From Rhodococcus sp. 14-2483-1-2 (GTDB lineage: Bacteria; Actinomycetota; Actinomycetes; Mycobacteriales; Mycobacteriaceae), in NCBI RefSeq assembly GCF_002259405.1, contig NZ_NPFW01000012.1:62001-126000 (forward strand): a DNA stretch of 64,000 nt. The letters are read 5' to 3'. Shown here in pieces: positions 1 through 10,005 of the stretch; position 1 is the stretch's first letter, and the number at the start of each line of letters is the position of its first letter. Position numbers and translations under genes: made by a program. Under the pieces are notes generated by a model. It saw nothing but the letters and a program-made list of their open reading frames with translations, was not told where the DNA came from and did not search any database.

Positions 1-2
1 TC

Positions 3-620
3 GTGGGCGGCATGCGCAGCGCGTTCGACGACAAGGAGGGGCGCTCGCGCGCGTCGTTCGCAGAGCTCGACATCCCGACGTTCCTGTTCTCCGAGTACTG
101 CGGCGCAGGTCTTGCCGATATCGGCATGTTGGAGACGGACTACGCGCAACTGGGCGACATTCTGGGCGTGGCCGACGCTGCGCGGGACGTCACCGACGGC
201 GTGGTCAGCGGGCTTGCCGAGATCGACGACGCGCTGGCAGGCGTCGCCCCCACACCCACGTTCTTCTACGATTCGGGCGAGAACGAGCCCACGACGATCG
301 GGAGTGTGGGCGTGGGGCAACTGATCGCCGATCACGCCGGGGCCGAGAACATCTTTCCCGAGGGGGACCGGCCGTACTTGGGTACGACGTGGGAACTCGT
401 CGGCGAACGGGCCCCCGAGGCCATCGTAGTCCTCGATTACGGCGATACGTCCGCGGAGGACAAGATCGACTTCTTGAAGAGTCAGCCGATCATGGCGACG
501 ACGCCGGCAGTGCAGCAGGACAATTTCGTGGTCGTTCCGCTCGACGACTGCTTCCAGAGTCCGCGGCTCGTCGGAAGCGCCGAGACGATCGCGCGCTCGC
601 TGCATCCCGATCGCTTCTGA
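3..620 (+). CDS. Siderophore ABC transporter substrate-binding protein (5' truncated)
   Basis: The reading frame is open from the window edge, so the signal peptide and N-terminal lobe lie outside. The visible 205 residues match the C-terminal half of a TroA/FepB-type periplasmic binding protein: long connecting helix, a segment around GQLIADHAGAENIF, and a terminal lobe ending in PDRF. Such proteins, lipid-anchored in actinobacteria, deliver ferric siderophores to the permease. The stop codon overlaps the ATG of the next gene by one base, and permease, ATPase and a FhuF-like reductase follow, which favours iron-siderophore over cobalamin. The exact ligand cannot be read from the sequence. 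Confidence 0.85.
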   Translation: MGGMRSAFDDKEGRSRASFAELDIPTFLFSEYCGAGLADIGMLETDYAQLGDILGVADAARDVTDGVVSGLAEIDDALAGVAPTPTFFYDSGENEPTTIGSVGVGQLIADHAGAENIFPEGDRPYLGTTWELVGERAPEAIVVLDYGDTSAEDKIDFLKSQPIMATTPAVQQDNFVVVPLDDCFQSPRLVGSAETIARSLHPDRF

Positions 621-1701
621 TGAGCGCAGTGCTGGACAGGCCCGTCGCGGCCCCGGTTCGGAGCACGCGATCGTCGCGCACCGGCTACTCCGTGATCCTG
701 CTCCTCTCGTCGGCAGCGTTGCTCGCATCCATTGCGGCGGCCGTCTCGTTCGGGTCGGTGCGCATACCCATCGGCGACGTGTGGGCCATAGTCGCGCACC
801 GTCTCGCGCCAGGCGCGTTCGAGTCGTGGTGGACCGAGGCGCGTGCGGCGATCGTCGTCGATTCGCGGCTCCCGCGGTCGTTGACCGCCGCGGTGGTCGG
901 TGCGTCCCTCGCACTCGCCGGCGGTGTGGCGCAGGCGGTCACGCGAAACCCGCTTGCCGATCCATACCTGCTCGGCGTGTCCTCGGGTGCCGGTTTCGGA
1001 GTCGTGATGGTGATGACGCTCGGTATCGGCGCGGGTGCACTCGGCGCGTTCACCGTGCCTGCGGCTGCGTTCGTCGGTGCGTTGATCCCGCTGTTCCTGG
1101 CGCTCGCGATCGGCGGTCGCTACCCACAGTCGACGGCGATCGTCCTCGTCGGTGTCGCAGTGGGCAGCGTGTTCACCGCTCTCATCACCTTGACGCTGCT
1201 CGTGTTCGCGGACGAACGAAGCTTGAGCGGTGTAATGCATTGGCTTGCAGGCGGTTTCGGTGACGCCCGCTGGTCGACGCTCGTGTTCCCCGTGCTGGCG
1301 TTGCTCTGCGTAGGAATACTCGTGATGATGAGCGCGCCCAGGATGGACCTGCTCAAAACAGGTGACGACGGCGCGGCCGCGCTGGGTATGAACGTACGTC
1401 GGTTCCGGATGATGCAACTGCTGGCCATCTCCCTGCTGGCGGGTGCAGCGGTATCGGTCAGTGGCGGAATCGGATTCGTCGGTCTGCTGGTGCCGCACCT
1501 CGCCGGATACGTCGTCGGCACCCGCGCCGTCAGGCTGCTGCCCGTGGCGGCGTTGTTCGGTGCGATAGCCCTCGTCGGTGCCGACACGCTCGCACGATCG
1601 ATCACACAGAGCACCGAGGTCCCGGTAGGAGTGATCACCGCGCTCGTCGGCGCACCGATCTTCGTGTTCATGCTGTATCGCCGCTACGCACGGGAGATCC
1701 G

Positions 1702-1705
<4 letters not shown>
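620..1705 (+). CDS. FecCD-family iron-siderophore ABC permease
   Basis: A 361-residue polytopic inner-membrane permease with about nine to ten hydrophobic segments. The FecCD hallmark RNPLADP (about residues 109-115), followed by LGVSSGAGFG, is present, as is the C-terminal GGIGFVGLLVPH segment that contacts the ATPase. The ATG at 620 overlaps the upstream stop by one base; a much longer upstream extension in this frame is shadow sequence. Translation is coupled at both ends: the stop overlaps the ATPase start as ATGA. It forms the membrane channel for the siderophore delivered by the upstream binding protein. Confidence 0.93.
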
Positions 1706-2465
<760 letters not shown>

Positions 2466-2469
<4 letters not shown>

Positions 2470-3158
2470 ACGCCTACGCGCTTGCGGCAGAACGAGTCCC
2501 GGGTCTGCAGCAGTACATCGACGGGCCGTTCGATCTCTGTGCGACGGTCATGCTCGACGACGACTGGCTGCGGGCGCGGGTCGACGATACCGGCCACCGG
2601 TGGCAGTGCACCGACGCGCGGGTCAACGGAACGCTGTGGTGGTATTCGGCCAGCTCGACGATCGCGTTCCTTGCCATCGCCACCGCGATGGTCACGGGTG
2701 AGGCAGCAGATCCACGGCTGGACGGCTCGCGCTGCTTCCTGCGTCCGGACGGATATCTGGGTGGAACGGTGTCGGACAGCGTTCTCGAGGTCGCGGCATT
2801 GCCCGCGGCAGTGAACGAGACGTTCACCGGCATCGTCGACGCGTTGTCGGCGGCCTCGGGGGTACGCAGGCAAGCGTTGTGGGCGATCGCATCGGATTCG
2901 ATCGCCAACCGAAGCTTGGATGTCGCTGCTGCGTTGGGTGATCGGTCACTCGGCAGCGACTTCGCAGAATGGCTGATCGGGGAGATGGCCGCGACACTTC
3001 CCGCGCCGCGTTTCGTCGACGTCGGTGGACGGCGGTTCACACGGCGTAGCTCGTGCTGCCTCCTCTACGAGACGAGCGGGGCGGACAAGTGCACCAGCTG
3101 TCCGCGTCGATCACCGTCGGACAGGCTGCGGGGCCTCGAGGCCGCCGCGCGATACTAG
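2466..3158 (+). CDS. FhuF-like siderophore-iron reductase, 2Fe-2S protein
   Basis: A 230-residue protein with the FhuF C-terminal iron-sulfur motif CC-x10-C-x2-C (C197, C198, C209, C212). In the FhuF family this unusual cysteine pattern binds a 2Fe-2S cluster and reduces ferric siderophore in the cytoplasm to release Fe(II). Its position as the last gene of the importer operon fits that role. The body is poorly conserved, as is typical of actinobacterial FhuF-like proteins. The last four bases overlap the 3' end of the convergent glycosyltransferase gene. Confidence 0.85.
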
Positions 3159-3991
3159 CTGCTGCGCGACATCCGGTGCCGCAGCAGCAGGTACACCGCA
3201 CGACGCATGAACGACGTCATCAGAGCCTTGGCGTTGCCGATGCGAACGTCGCTGTCGGACAACAACGTCGGGTCACTTGCCTGCAGTGAGCGATGGAAGT
3301 CCGCTGCCTGACGTGCCTGCTGTGTCGCCAGTTCCACGCTCCACTGTCCCGAGTTGATGCGGAACGAGGCCAGGGGCTGCGGAATTGCCACGATGTCGCC
3401 GCGTAGTGCGACCGCGATGAAGGTGGCCTGGTCGATCAGGTAGGGATGGCTGTTGTCCCACAGTCCGATCTCGCGGAGTTCCGACAGCTTCATCATGACG
3501 CCGCCGGGTTCGCCGAAGATGTTGGCACCGGCCCGAACTGCGGTTCTGGCGGCGACTCGACCCGAGACCGTTCCGTGCAGTCCGCCGAGCCCGCGGGCGG
3601 CGATGACCGTCTTGCCGTAGGCGTCGATCAGCGTCCGCTGCGAGGCGACCAGAACGGCGGACGGGCTGTCGTCGAAAGCCTGCACCTGGGTGGCCAACGC
3701 GGTGGGGGCGATGGTGTCGTCACCGCAGACCAGCTTGATCAGCTCGCCGGTGGCTTCCTCGGTCACGCGATTCCAGTTGGCCTGTGCACCGCCACCGGCC
3801 GGGGTGGTCAGCAGGCGAATCCGTGGGTCGTCGAACTTCTGCGCGACGGCGAGGGTTCCGTCGGTCGACGAATGATCGGCGATGACCAGTTCGAAGTCCG
3901 TGAACGTCTGGGCGAGAATCGAATCGATGGTCTCGGCCAGGTACTCGGCGTTGTTGTATGCCGGGACGACTACGGAAACACGGGGGGTCAT
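3155..3991 (-). CDS. Family 2 glycosyltransferase
   Basis: A 278-residue GT-A fold enzyme. The N-terminal VSVVVPAYNN (about 5-14), the nucleotide-binding ADHSSTDG with D39, and the metal-binding CGDD (D91, D92) are all visible. It has no clear membrane segment, so it is probably a cytosolic or membrane-associated transferase using a nucleotide sugar. It is the last gene of a minus-strand cassette; its ATG overlaps the stop of the GtrA gene (3988-3991). The cassette suggests that it builds or extends a lipid-linked envelope glycan. Donor and acceptor are unknown. Confidence 0.88.
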   Translation of the reverse strand: MTPRVSVVVPAYNNAEYLAETIDSILAQTFTDFELVIADHSSTDGTLAVAQKFDDPRIRLLTTPAGGGAQANWNRVTEEATGELIKLVCGDDTIAPTALATQVQAFDDSPSAVLVASQRTLIDAYGKTVIAARGLGGLHGTVSGRVAARTAVRAGANIFGEPGGVMMKLSELREIGLWDNSHPYLIDQATFIAVALRGDIVAIPQPLASFRINSGQWSVELATQQARQAADFHRSLQASDPTLLSDSDVRIGNAKALMTSFMRRAVYLLLRHRMSRSS

Positions 3992-4455
3992 GATGTGGGG
4001 GCCTGGCTCTTTCTGCGGAACGAGAAGTCGCGGTAGCCGAAGAAGCTGACGACTGCCATCACGGCTGTGACGACCAATTGTGAAGGGATGGGCGGGAAGT
4101 GGAAGACGGATACGGCGATCGTCATCAGGGAGATGTTGGCGACGAACGCGCCGAAGTTCACGACGAAGAACCGCAGCAGATCACGTAGGAAGTGACCCCG
4201 CACGCGGAACACCAGGTAGCGGTACATCGCAAACGCGCACAGCACGTTGCAGAGATAGCCGAGCACGATCGCGGCGTGGTATCCGTACTGCTCGCCGATC
4301 AGCAACTGCCACAGGATGAACCACGCGGTACCCAATGCGGTGTTGACGCCGCCGACGAGCAGGAACGCGATCTTCTGATTCTTGACGATGCGCATCAGCG
4401 GCCCGGGCGCGCCGTTCATGCCGGCCGGGGGAGCGGGAGTCCGTGGTTCGGTCAT
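3988..4455 (-). CDS. GtrA-family membrane protein
   Basis: A 155-residue protein with four hydrophobic helices characteristic of GtrA (PF04138), including FLLVGGVNTALGTAWF and the VVSFFGYRDFSF C-terminus. GtrA proteins are thought to flip polyprenyl-phosphate-linked sugars or help their use across the membrane. I chose ATG 4455 because it overlaps the upstream stop by four bases and gives a normal GtrA length; the frame extends upstream to 4644 but that stretch reads as the opposite frame of the epimerase gene. It sits beside a GtrB-like enzyme as expected for a Gtr system. Confidence 0.87.
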   Translation of the reverse strand: MTEPRTPAPPAGMNGAPGPLMRIVKNQKIAFLLVGGVNTALGTAWFILWQLLIGEQYGYHAAIVLGYLCNVLCAFAMYRYLVFRVRGHFLRDLLRFFVVNFGAFVANISLMTIAVSVFHFPPIPSQLVVTAVMAVVSFFGYRDFSFRRKSQAPTS

Positions 4456-5393
4456 CGACCGACCCCCAATGCTTGACGCGTCGCGAACAAGGTCGACGCG
4501 ATGCCGGCGGGCAATGTTCGGTGCGTTCGGCGATCGATCTGTGGCCAGACCGTCGACCGCAGCCGTAGATCGCGACCCTGGAACACTGCGAGTGGGGACG
4601 CCGCCAGCACCACGTTCGGTCGACGGCGGAACACCGTCCGGCACGCTCCGAGTATCGAGCCGATGGTGACGGCCTCACCGGAGGCGAAGATCTTGATCGT
4701 CGGCGAGAGTCGTTGCGTGGCCGACATGGCGAGGGTGTCGGCGACCATCTCGGCCGCGTCGGACACGTAGAGGTAGTCGCGCAACGTGTCCATCGGGACG
4801 TAGATGGAGACGGGGGAGGCCATGAGGTATCCCCGGCACAGGTGCGAGATCAGGCCCTGCGGTTTCGCGAGGTTCTGACCCGGCCCGTAGAGGTTCGCGA
4901 ACCGGCCGATGGCCACGTTGATGCCGGTGCGTTCACCGAACTCGGTCGCGATGGCCTCGGACTGCAGCTTGGCGAAGCCGTAGTCGCCCAACGGAACCGG
5001 GTTCGTGCCCTCGTGATGTGGGGCTCCCGTCGCGCCGGCGTAGACGCCTCCGGCGGACGAGGCGAGGAACACGGTTCCGGTGCCCGCGCGGTCGGCGGCG
5101 ACAGCCTCGATACGTGCCAGGACGGTGCGGATCAGGCCATTCTCTTCGGCGAATTGTGCTGCGCTGGTTCCGTTCACGCCCGCTCCCGCGGCCCAGATCA
5201 CGTTCCAGGTACCGTCGGTGAAGGAGTCGAAGAAGTCCGAACAGCGCTGCAGCAGAGCCTGTTCGGCGGACGCTGTATCCGACCACGGGATGGTGCTGGT
5301 GTGCACCCGATGCCCACGACGACCGGCCTCGCGGGTCACCGCAGCGCCGAGCAGTCCGCCGCTGCCGACGATCCACGTGTGCGTTGCGGTCAC
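4452..5393 (-). CDS. NAD-dependent epimerase/dehydratase (extended SDR)
   Basis: A 313-residue extended short-chain dehydrogenase. The NAD-binding GSGGLLG (about 10-16) and catalytic Y138-x3-K142 (YGFAK) are visible, with an ASSAGGVY strand in between. Such enzymes interconvert nucleotide sugars. I chose the GTG at 5393, which overlaps the upstream stop as GTGA; the longer frame to 5837 is antisense to the adjacent GT2 gene. Position within the cassette suggests that it supplies a modified sugar nucleotide for the neighbouring transferases. The specific sugar cannot be told from sequence alone. Confidence 0.87.
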   Translation of the reverse strand: MTATHTWIVGSGGLLGAAVTREAGRRGHRVHTSTIPWSDTASAEQALLQRCSDFFDSFTDGTWNVIWAAGAGVNGTSAAQFAEENGLIRTVLARIEAVAADRAGTGTVFLASSAGGVYAGATGAPHHEGTNPVPLGDYGFAKLQSEAIATEFGERTGINVAIGRFANLYGPGQNLAKPQGLISHLCRGYLMASPVSIYVPMDTLRDYLYVSDAAEMVADTLAMSATQRLSPTIKIFASGEAVTIGSILGACRTVFRRRPNVVLAASPLAVFQGRDLRLRSTVWPQIDRRTHRTLPAGIASTLFATRQALGVGR

Positions 5394-6436
5394 AACGGCG
5401 GCGTTTTTTCGGGCGATTCGGTCGATACGGCAGGCGCAGTGCGTCCGAGCGGGCCGTTTCCGGGATCGGTGACGATCAGGTACGGCGGCTTGCCCATGGC
5501 CGTCTTGACGTTGACGCCCACGTACTCGGCCACCACACCGAGGGAGAACAGTGTTGCCCCGAAGCCGAACAACAGGATCACCATCGTCGATGCCCAGCCT
5601 CGCACCTCGGCACCCGAATCGAAGACGAAGTACGACACCAGTACATACGCCACCAGAATCAGGCCGAGTACCGCGAAGGCGATGCCGATGAAGCTGACCA
5701 GCCGCAGGCCCTTGGTGCCGCTCGAGAGCACCATCCGCCAGAAGTGCGAGAGCAAGGTGCGCAGTCGGTAGCCCGATCGACGGTCCACCTCTTCGCGCAA
5801 CGCCACCGGGCTGGTCGTGACATCGCCTGCGATCCACCCGAGTGCGATGTCCAGGTACGCCTCGGAACCGGCGTAGGCGGCGACGGAGCGACCGACTTCA
5901 CCGAGCACCAGACGGAAGCTCTGGTAGTCGACGGTGTTGTCCCCGGCCAGAGCCTTGGCGATCAGCCACTTCGAGCCCTTGGAGGCTGCGTTGCGCCACA
6001 TTCCGTGGGGAGCGACATTGGTGGGCTTGGCGTAGACGACGGTTGACTGCTGGTCGAGGGCGGTATCGAGCATGCCGCCGATGGCCGCTGGGTCGTGCTG
6101 GCCGTCCTCGTCCATCGTGACGATCCACTCGCCGCCGCTCGATGCCATACCGGCGAGCGTGGCCGGGTGTTGGCCGAAGTTGCGGCTCAGCCATACACCG
6201 CGCACGAACGTGTGCGCTGCGGTGAGCTGCCTGATCACTGCAGCGGAGTTGTCGGGGCCGTGATCGAACACGAGCAGAACTTCTTCGACGACCATCGGAC
6301 GCCCGAGGGGAGTGTGCACCACCTGGGTCAACGGGATGATCTCGTCCATCAACGCGCTGAGCGTCCGTTCGCCCTGATAGACCGGAACCACGATGGAGAT
6401 GCGGTGCGGATCAGCAGCAGCGTCGTCGGACATCAC
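5390..6436 (-). CDS. GtrB/DPM-like polyprenyl-phosphate glycosyltransferase
   Basis: A 348-residue protein: an N-terminal GT2 domain with SIVVPVY (about 14-20) and a metal-site MDEDGQHDP (108-116), then two C-terminal membrane helices around 245-270 and 285-312. This is the architecture of GtrB/ArnC enzymes that load a sugar onto a polyprenyl phosphate at the cytoplasmic face. The stop overlaps the epimerase GTG, and GtrA follows two genes later. A second ATG three bases downstream of the chosen one is equally possible. It probably makes the lipid-linked donor used by the large membrane protein upstream. Confidence 0.88.
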   Translation of the reverse strand: MMSDDAAADPHRISIVVPVYQGERTLSALMDEIIPLTQVVHTPLGRPMVVEEVLLVFDHGPDNSAAVIRQLTAAHTFVRGVWLSRNFGQHPATLAGMASSGGEWIVTMDEDGQHDPAAIGGMLDTALDQQSTVVYAKPTNVAPHGMWRNAASKGSKWLIAKALAGDNTVDYQSFRLVLGEVGRSVAAYAGSEAYLDIALGWIAGDVTTSPVALREEVDRRSGYRLRTLLSHFWRMVLSSGTKGLRLVSFIGIAFAVLGLILVAYVLVSYFVFDSGAEVRGWASTMVILLFGFGATLFSLGVVAEYVGVNVKTAMGKPPYLIVTDPGNGPLGRTAPAVSTESPEKTPPL

Positions 6437-6447
6437 GAGGTCTGACC

Positions 6448-8700
6448 TTATCTGCTGGACGTCGTACTGCCGAACTCCGGAGAATTCGAGCTTCGGCGTC
6501 GTCGCACATCGAGCACCACGAGCCCGACCAGGACGATCACTCCGCCCGCCATCGCGGCCAGTCCGAGTCGTTCGCCGGGCGGCCGGAAGGTGATCTGCAG
6601 GTCCGCGTTCTCGGTCCCGGGTGGCAGGTCGACGTACAGGAAGATGTCGGCCAGTCCCTTCGTCTGCAGCTCTTCACCGTTCAGTGTCGCGGTGTAGCCG
6701 GGCCAGGCCAGACGCGAGAACACGACGCTGCCACCGTTGGGTGCGCTGACGTCGACGTGCTCCGAGTCCGCGTCGGACGATCGGGGTTCGGCCGTGGCGT
6801 TCACGGTCGCGACGACGCGGCCCGACGACGCGGGAATCAACCCGTCGACGCGTTCGAGGACGTAGATCTGGCGAGCGGAATCGGGCGTGGGAGCGGTCAC
6901 CCACATCCAGCCTGCGGGTGCGGGCCGGGAGTTCGCGAGCGGATACTGGTTCTTCTGCAGCACGATTCGATCGAGTTGCATCAGATCGGCGTACGTCTTG
7001 CCGGTGTACGGCTCGATCTCGAAGACTCGCTGGAAGGCGTCCGTGCAGGTCGATCCCTCGTGCTCGAAGCACAGCAGGTTGGCGAAGTCGAGATAGCCGA
7101 CGGGAGTGTAGGCGTTGACGTAGTCCAGGCCCATGATCTTGGCGGAGTTGCCGTACACCTGGGAGTGCCAGGGCAGCCGGGGGTCGTCGGGTCCGTCGGC
7201 CTGGGTTTCGGTGAGGGCACGGCTGCCGAGTTGCAGGGTCGCGCCCTGCCACTGCGGGAACTCGGCCTTGGCCTCGGACTGGGACGCGGGCAGCCACCAC
7301 TTGTCGAAGGGTGGTTCGTAGGTTGCCACCTGGTACATCGCGACCGGTGCGATCGTCACGAGCAGCAGTGCCGCCGTGGCCCGGGTGGAGAACCGGTGGG
7401 CCAGTAGCAGCGCGAGTGCGCCGACGAGCAGGATCACCAGCGCCGCGAGGATGTGGCGACCGAAGAACTCCGGGCCCGACGAACCAGCGCGCAGCAGCAG
7501 TACCAGCGTCAGCAGGCCGGCCGCGAGCAGCCGTGGCCGCAGCTTGTCCAGAGTTCCGTACCGGCTGATCAGAGTGACCACGAGAATCAGTGCGACGAGG
7601 GCGACGAACGGCAGAATGCGGGCGGGCCAGCGGATCGGCCCGATGTCGCTGGGACCTGCGGTGAAGATCAGGGCGAACGCCAGCATGATCAGCGGGGCAG
7701 CCAGCTCGCGCAGAGCCGCGGGCACCCGACGCCAGGCGATGAACGCCAGCGCGGGGACGACGAACCAGGCGATGTAGGTGACCGGAGATTCGGTGGTCTC
7801 GCCCGCCCAGGATTCGATGCTCGTCACGGCGGTCGGGATGCTCGCGGTGAGCGATTCCGACCACGGAGCCGTCAGGAAGTTGTCGTTGAACGTGCCTTCG
7901 TCGCCGCTACGCCAGGTGACCGCGGACGTGAGCACTCCGGGCAGGAAGGTGACGGCTCCGCAGGCCGCGGCAGCGATACCTACCGCGCACACCTTCAGTG
8001 CCGGACGCCACAGCCGCTGGAACAGTCGTTCGCCGATGGCGACGGATCCGATCATCACGCCGGCCATCACCGCGGCGTGGACGTATCCCACGCTGATGGC
8101 GAGGTAGAGAAAGACGAACGGCACGATCGGGCCGCTGCGTCCGCGGGCGTAGGACACCGAGCTCGCCCACGCGTTCATGATCCACGCGGTGCCCATCAGT
8201 GCGGTCACCCACGAGGTGTTCTCGAAGAACAGCGTGAAGCCGACGAACGGTGCGCTGGCACCGGCGACCGCGGCCCAGTTGGCTCGGGCACCGTAGGCGA
8301 GAGCGACTCGAAAGACGCCCCAGGCCAACAGAATCGAGAAGCCGAGTTTGACGACCGTGGCCAGCAGTACCAGGTTGTCGATCGACGGCGAGATGTAGTT
8401 GATCGCCATTTGTACGGGGTTCCACAGGCCGCCCTGGCCTTCGACGGGATAGTTGCCGGCCATCCACTGATCGAGCACCAGCGAGGGGAATTGCCCGTCG
8501 CGCATGATGCGTCCGAGCTGGAGCCAGTTGGGGACGGCACCCGATTCGGTGTCGTCGATGTAAAAGAAACGGGGATCGACGCTGAGCACCAGGAGATAAC
8601 CGAGGACGACGACTGCAGCGACCGCTGCTCCCCACACGAGGCGCACTTTCCTGCTGTCGGGCAGGGCGGCGCGCACGATCGGGGTATCCGTGGGGGTCAA
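6448..8700 (-). CDS. YfhO-like large membrane protein, putative GT-C glycosyltransferase
   Basis: A 750-residue polytopic protein with roughly a dozen hydrophobic segments and an extracytoplasmic C-terminal domain closed by a last helix near 715-735. The N-terminal loop has the paired acidic residues (YIDD, about 48-51) often seen in GT-C enzymes, and the overall pattern fits the YfhO family. It would transfer a sugar from polyprenyl phosphate outside the membrane. The start is TTG at 8700, preceded by GGAG at seven bases. It is the first gene of the five-gene cassette, 11 bp before the GtrB-like gene. The acceptor is unknown. Confidence 0.78.
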   Translation of the reverse strand: MTPTDTPIVRAALPDSRKVRLVWGAAVAAVVVLGYLLVLSVDPRFFYIDDTESGAVPNWLQLGRIMRDGQFPSLVLDQWMAGNYPVEGQGGLWNPVQMAINYISPSIDNLVLLATVVKLGFSILLAWGVFRVALAYGARANWAAVAGASAPFVGFTLFFENTSWVTALMGTAWIMNAWASSVSYARGRSGPIVPFVFLYLAISVGYVHAAVMAGVMIGSVAIGERLFQRLWRPALKVCAVGIAAAACGAVTFLPGVLTSAVTWRSGDEGTFNDNFLTAPWSESLTASIPTAVTSIESWAGETTESPVTYIAWFVVPALAFIAWRRVPAALRELAAPLIMLAFALIFTAGPSDIGPIRWPARILPFVALVALILVVTLISRYGTLDKLRPRLLAAGLLTLVLLLRAGSSGPEFFGRHILAALVILLVGALALLLAHRFSTRATAALLLVTIAPVAMYQVATYEPPFDKWWLPASQSEAKAEFPQWQGATLQLGSRALTETQADGPDDPRLPWHSQVYGNSAKIMGLDYVNAYTPVGYLDFANLLCFEHEGSTCTDAFQRVFEIEPYTGKTYADLMQLDRIVLQKNQYPLANSRPAPAGWMWVTAPTPDSARQIYVLERVDGLIPASSGRVVATVNATAEPRSSDADSEHVDVSAPNGGSVVFSRLAWPGYTATLNGEELQTKGLADIFLYVDLPPGTENADLQITFRPPGERLGLAAMAGGVIVLVGLVVLDVRRRRSSNSPEFGSTTSSR

Positions 8701-8833
8701 GGGTCAACTCCGTGAGTTCGGGCAAAGACACTCGACTGTATCTCTCGAGGTGGCCGGGAACCGAAACCGCGGCGTGCGGACGAGCGGTGTCGTCGCCGGT
8801 CGACAAGGTTTCCATCGGTCGCGAGAGTCACCG

Positions 8834-8857
8834 TCGATCATTCGCTCGGATGATCGA
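8834..8857. repeat. Short perfect inverted repeat in a divergent intergenic region
   Basis: Two 8-base arms, TCGATCAT and ATGATCGA, flank an 8-base spacer. The site lies between the divergent YfhO-like and DUF418 genes in a 210-bp gap, so it may be an operator or leader hairpin. No regulator gene is adjacent, and a chance palindrome is possible. Confidence 0.35.
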
Positions 8858-8910
8858 GACCATCCGCTGGCCCGATGTGGATCGACCGCCGAGACCGAAG
8901 ACTGTTCATC

Positions 8911-9894
8911 ATGACTCGATACCACTTCATGGACTCGCTTCGCGGGTTCGCTCTGTTCGGGATTTTGCTGGTCAACGTCCTGGACATCACCGAGATCTCC
9001 GCCGAAACAACAGGCGGGGGCTTACTCGACTACACGGTGCAATCCCGGTTCGTTCCGATCTTCACCCTGTTGTTCGGGGTGTCGATGTATCTGATCGCCG
9101 ACGGTGCCCGTCGACGCGGTGTGGGTGCGTGGCAGCCGCTGATGTTCCGAATGCTCGGACTGGGACTGATCGGGGTGGTGCACTCGCTGGCGTACGGAGG
9201 TGACATTCTCCGCGCATATGCGATCGTCGGACTGATTGTGATGCCGTTGATCGTGTGGGCACCGGCCCTCGTCAACGTGGTCGTGGGCTGTGCCTTGACC
9301 GTCGCGAGCTTCGGTTTCTTCGGTGGTGGGTTCGACTCGTTGCCGGGTTTGCTGCTCGTGGGGGCGGGCGCCGCGCAGCTGGGAGTACCGGCGATGATGG
9401 AGAAGTCCGTGGTGCCGGGGTTGGTGCTGACCTGCGTGGCGGGCGTGGCCGCGATACCGCTGATGATGTCCTACATCTCTGCGGGCGCCGGTGATCCGCG
9501 CTTCTCTCTTCCCGGTGCTCGCGCCGGTCTGGCCATGGCGCTGGCATACATCGGCATCCTCGCGCTCGCGTGGCAGTGGGCCCCGACCCGCGCTGGGCTG
9601 CGAGCCGTGTTCGATCCACTCGGCAAGATGTCCCTGACGAACTACGTATCCGCGTCGTTCGTCGTACTGGCCGCTGCCTGGGGGTCCGGATTGTTCGAGG
9701 CCGAGTCGGTGTACCCCGCGCTCGGCATCGCACTCGTCGTGATCACCGTGCAGTCCGTGCTGAGCCGTATCTGGTTGTGGCACTTCCGCTATGGACCGCT
9801 CGAATGGGTCCTTCGGGCTTTGACCTGGCGAAATCGGCCACCCTTCCGTCGCCGTCCGACTCGGACGACAGAACTCGGCGCGGCGTGCGTCTGA
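8911..9894 (+). CDS. DUF418-family membrane protein
   Basis: A protein of about 327 residues with an N-terminal DSLRGFALFGILLVN signature, multiple hydrophobic helices, and the C-terminal DPLGKMSLTNYVSASF block of the DUF418/YeiB family. The family is membrane-embedded with no firmly assigned reaction. The start is uncertain: ATG 8911 and ATG 8929 are both plausible, and the latter begins directly at the family motif. It is transcribed alone, divergent from the glycosylation cassette and 111 bp before glfT2. Its place among envelope genes hints at a surface role, but that is only context. Confidence 0.82.
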   Translation: MTRYHFMDSLRGFALFGILLVNVLDITEISAETTGGGLLDYTVQSRFVPIFTLLFGVSMYLIADGARRRGVGAWQPLMFRMLGLGLIGVVHSLAYGGDILRAYAIVGLIVMPLIVWAPALVNVVVGCALTVASFGFFGGGFDSLPGLLLVGAGAAQLGVPAMMEKSVVPGLVLTCVAGVAAIPLMMSYISAGAGDPRFSLPGARAGLAMALAYIGILALAWQWAPTRAGLRAVFDPLGKMSLTNYVSASFVVLAAAWGSGLFEAESVYPALGIALVVITVQSVLSRIWLWHFRYGPLEWVLRALTWRNRPPFRRRPTRTTELGAACV

Positions 9895-10005
9895 CGTATC
9901 GGTCGGGGGCTGTGCAACCATGGTCAGTGGTCTTCTTGTCGACACGGCCGCACATGTTCATCGCTCGAACTGTCATTACTCGAACCGGATGGGGTACTTC
10001 TCGGT

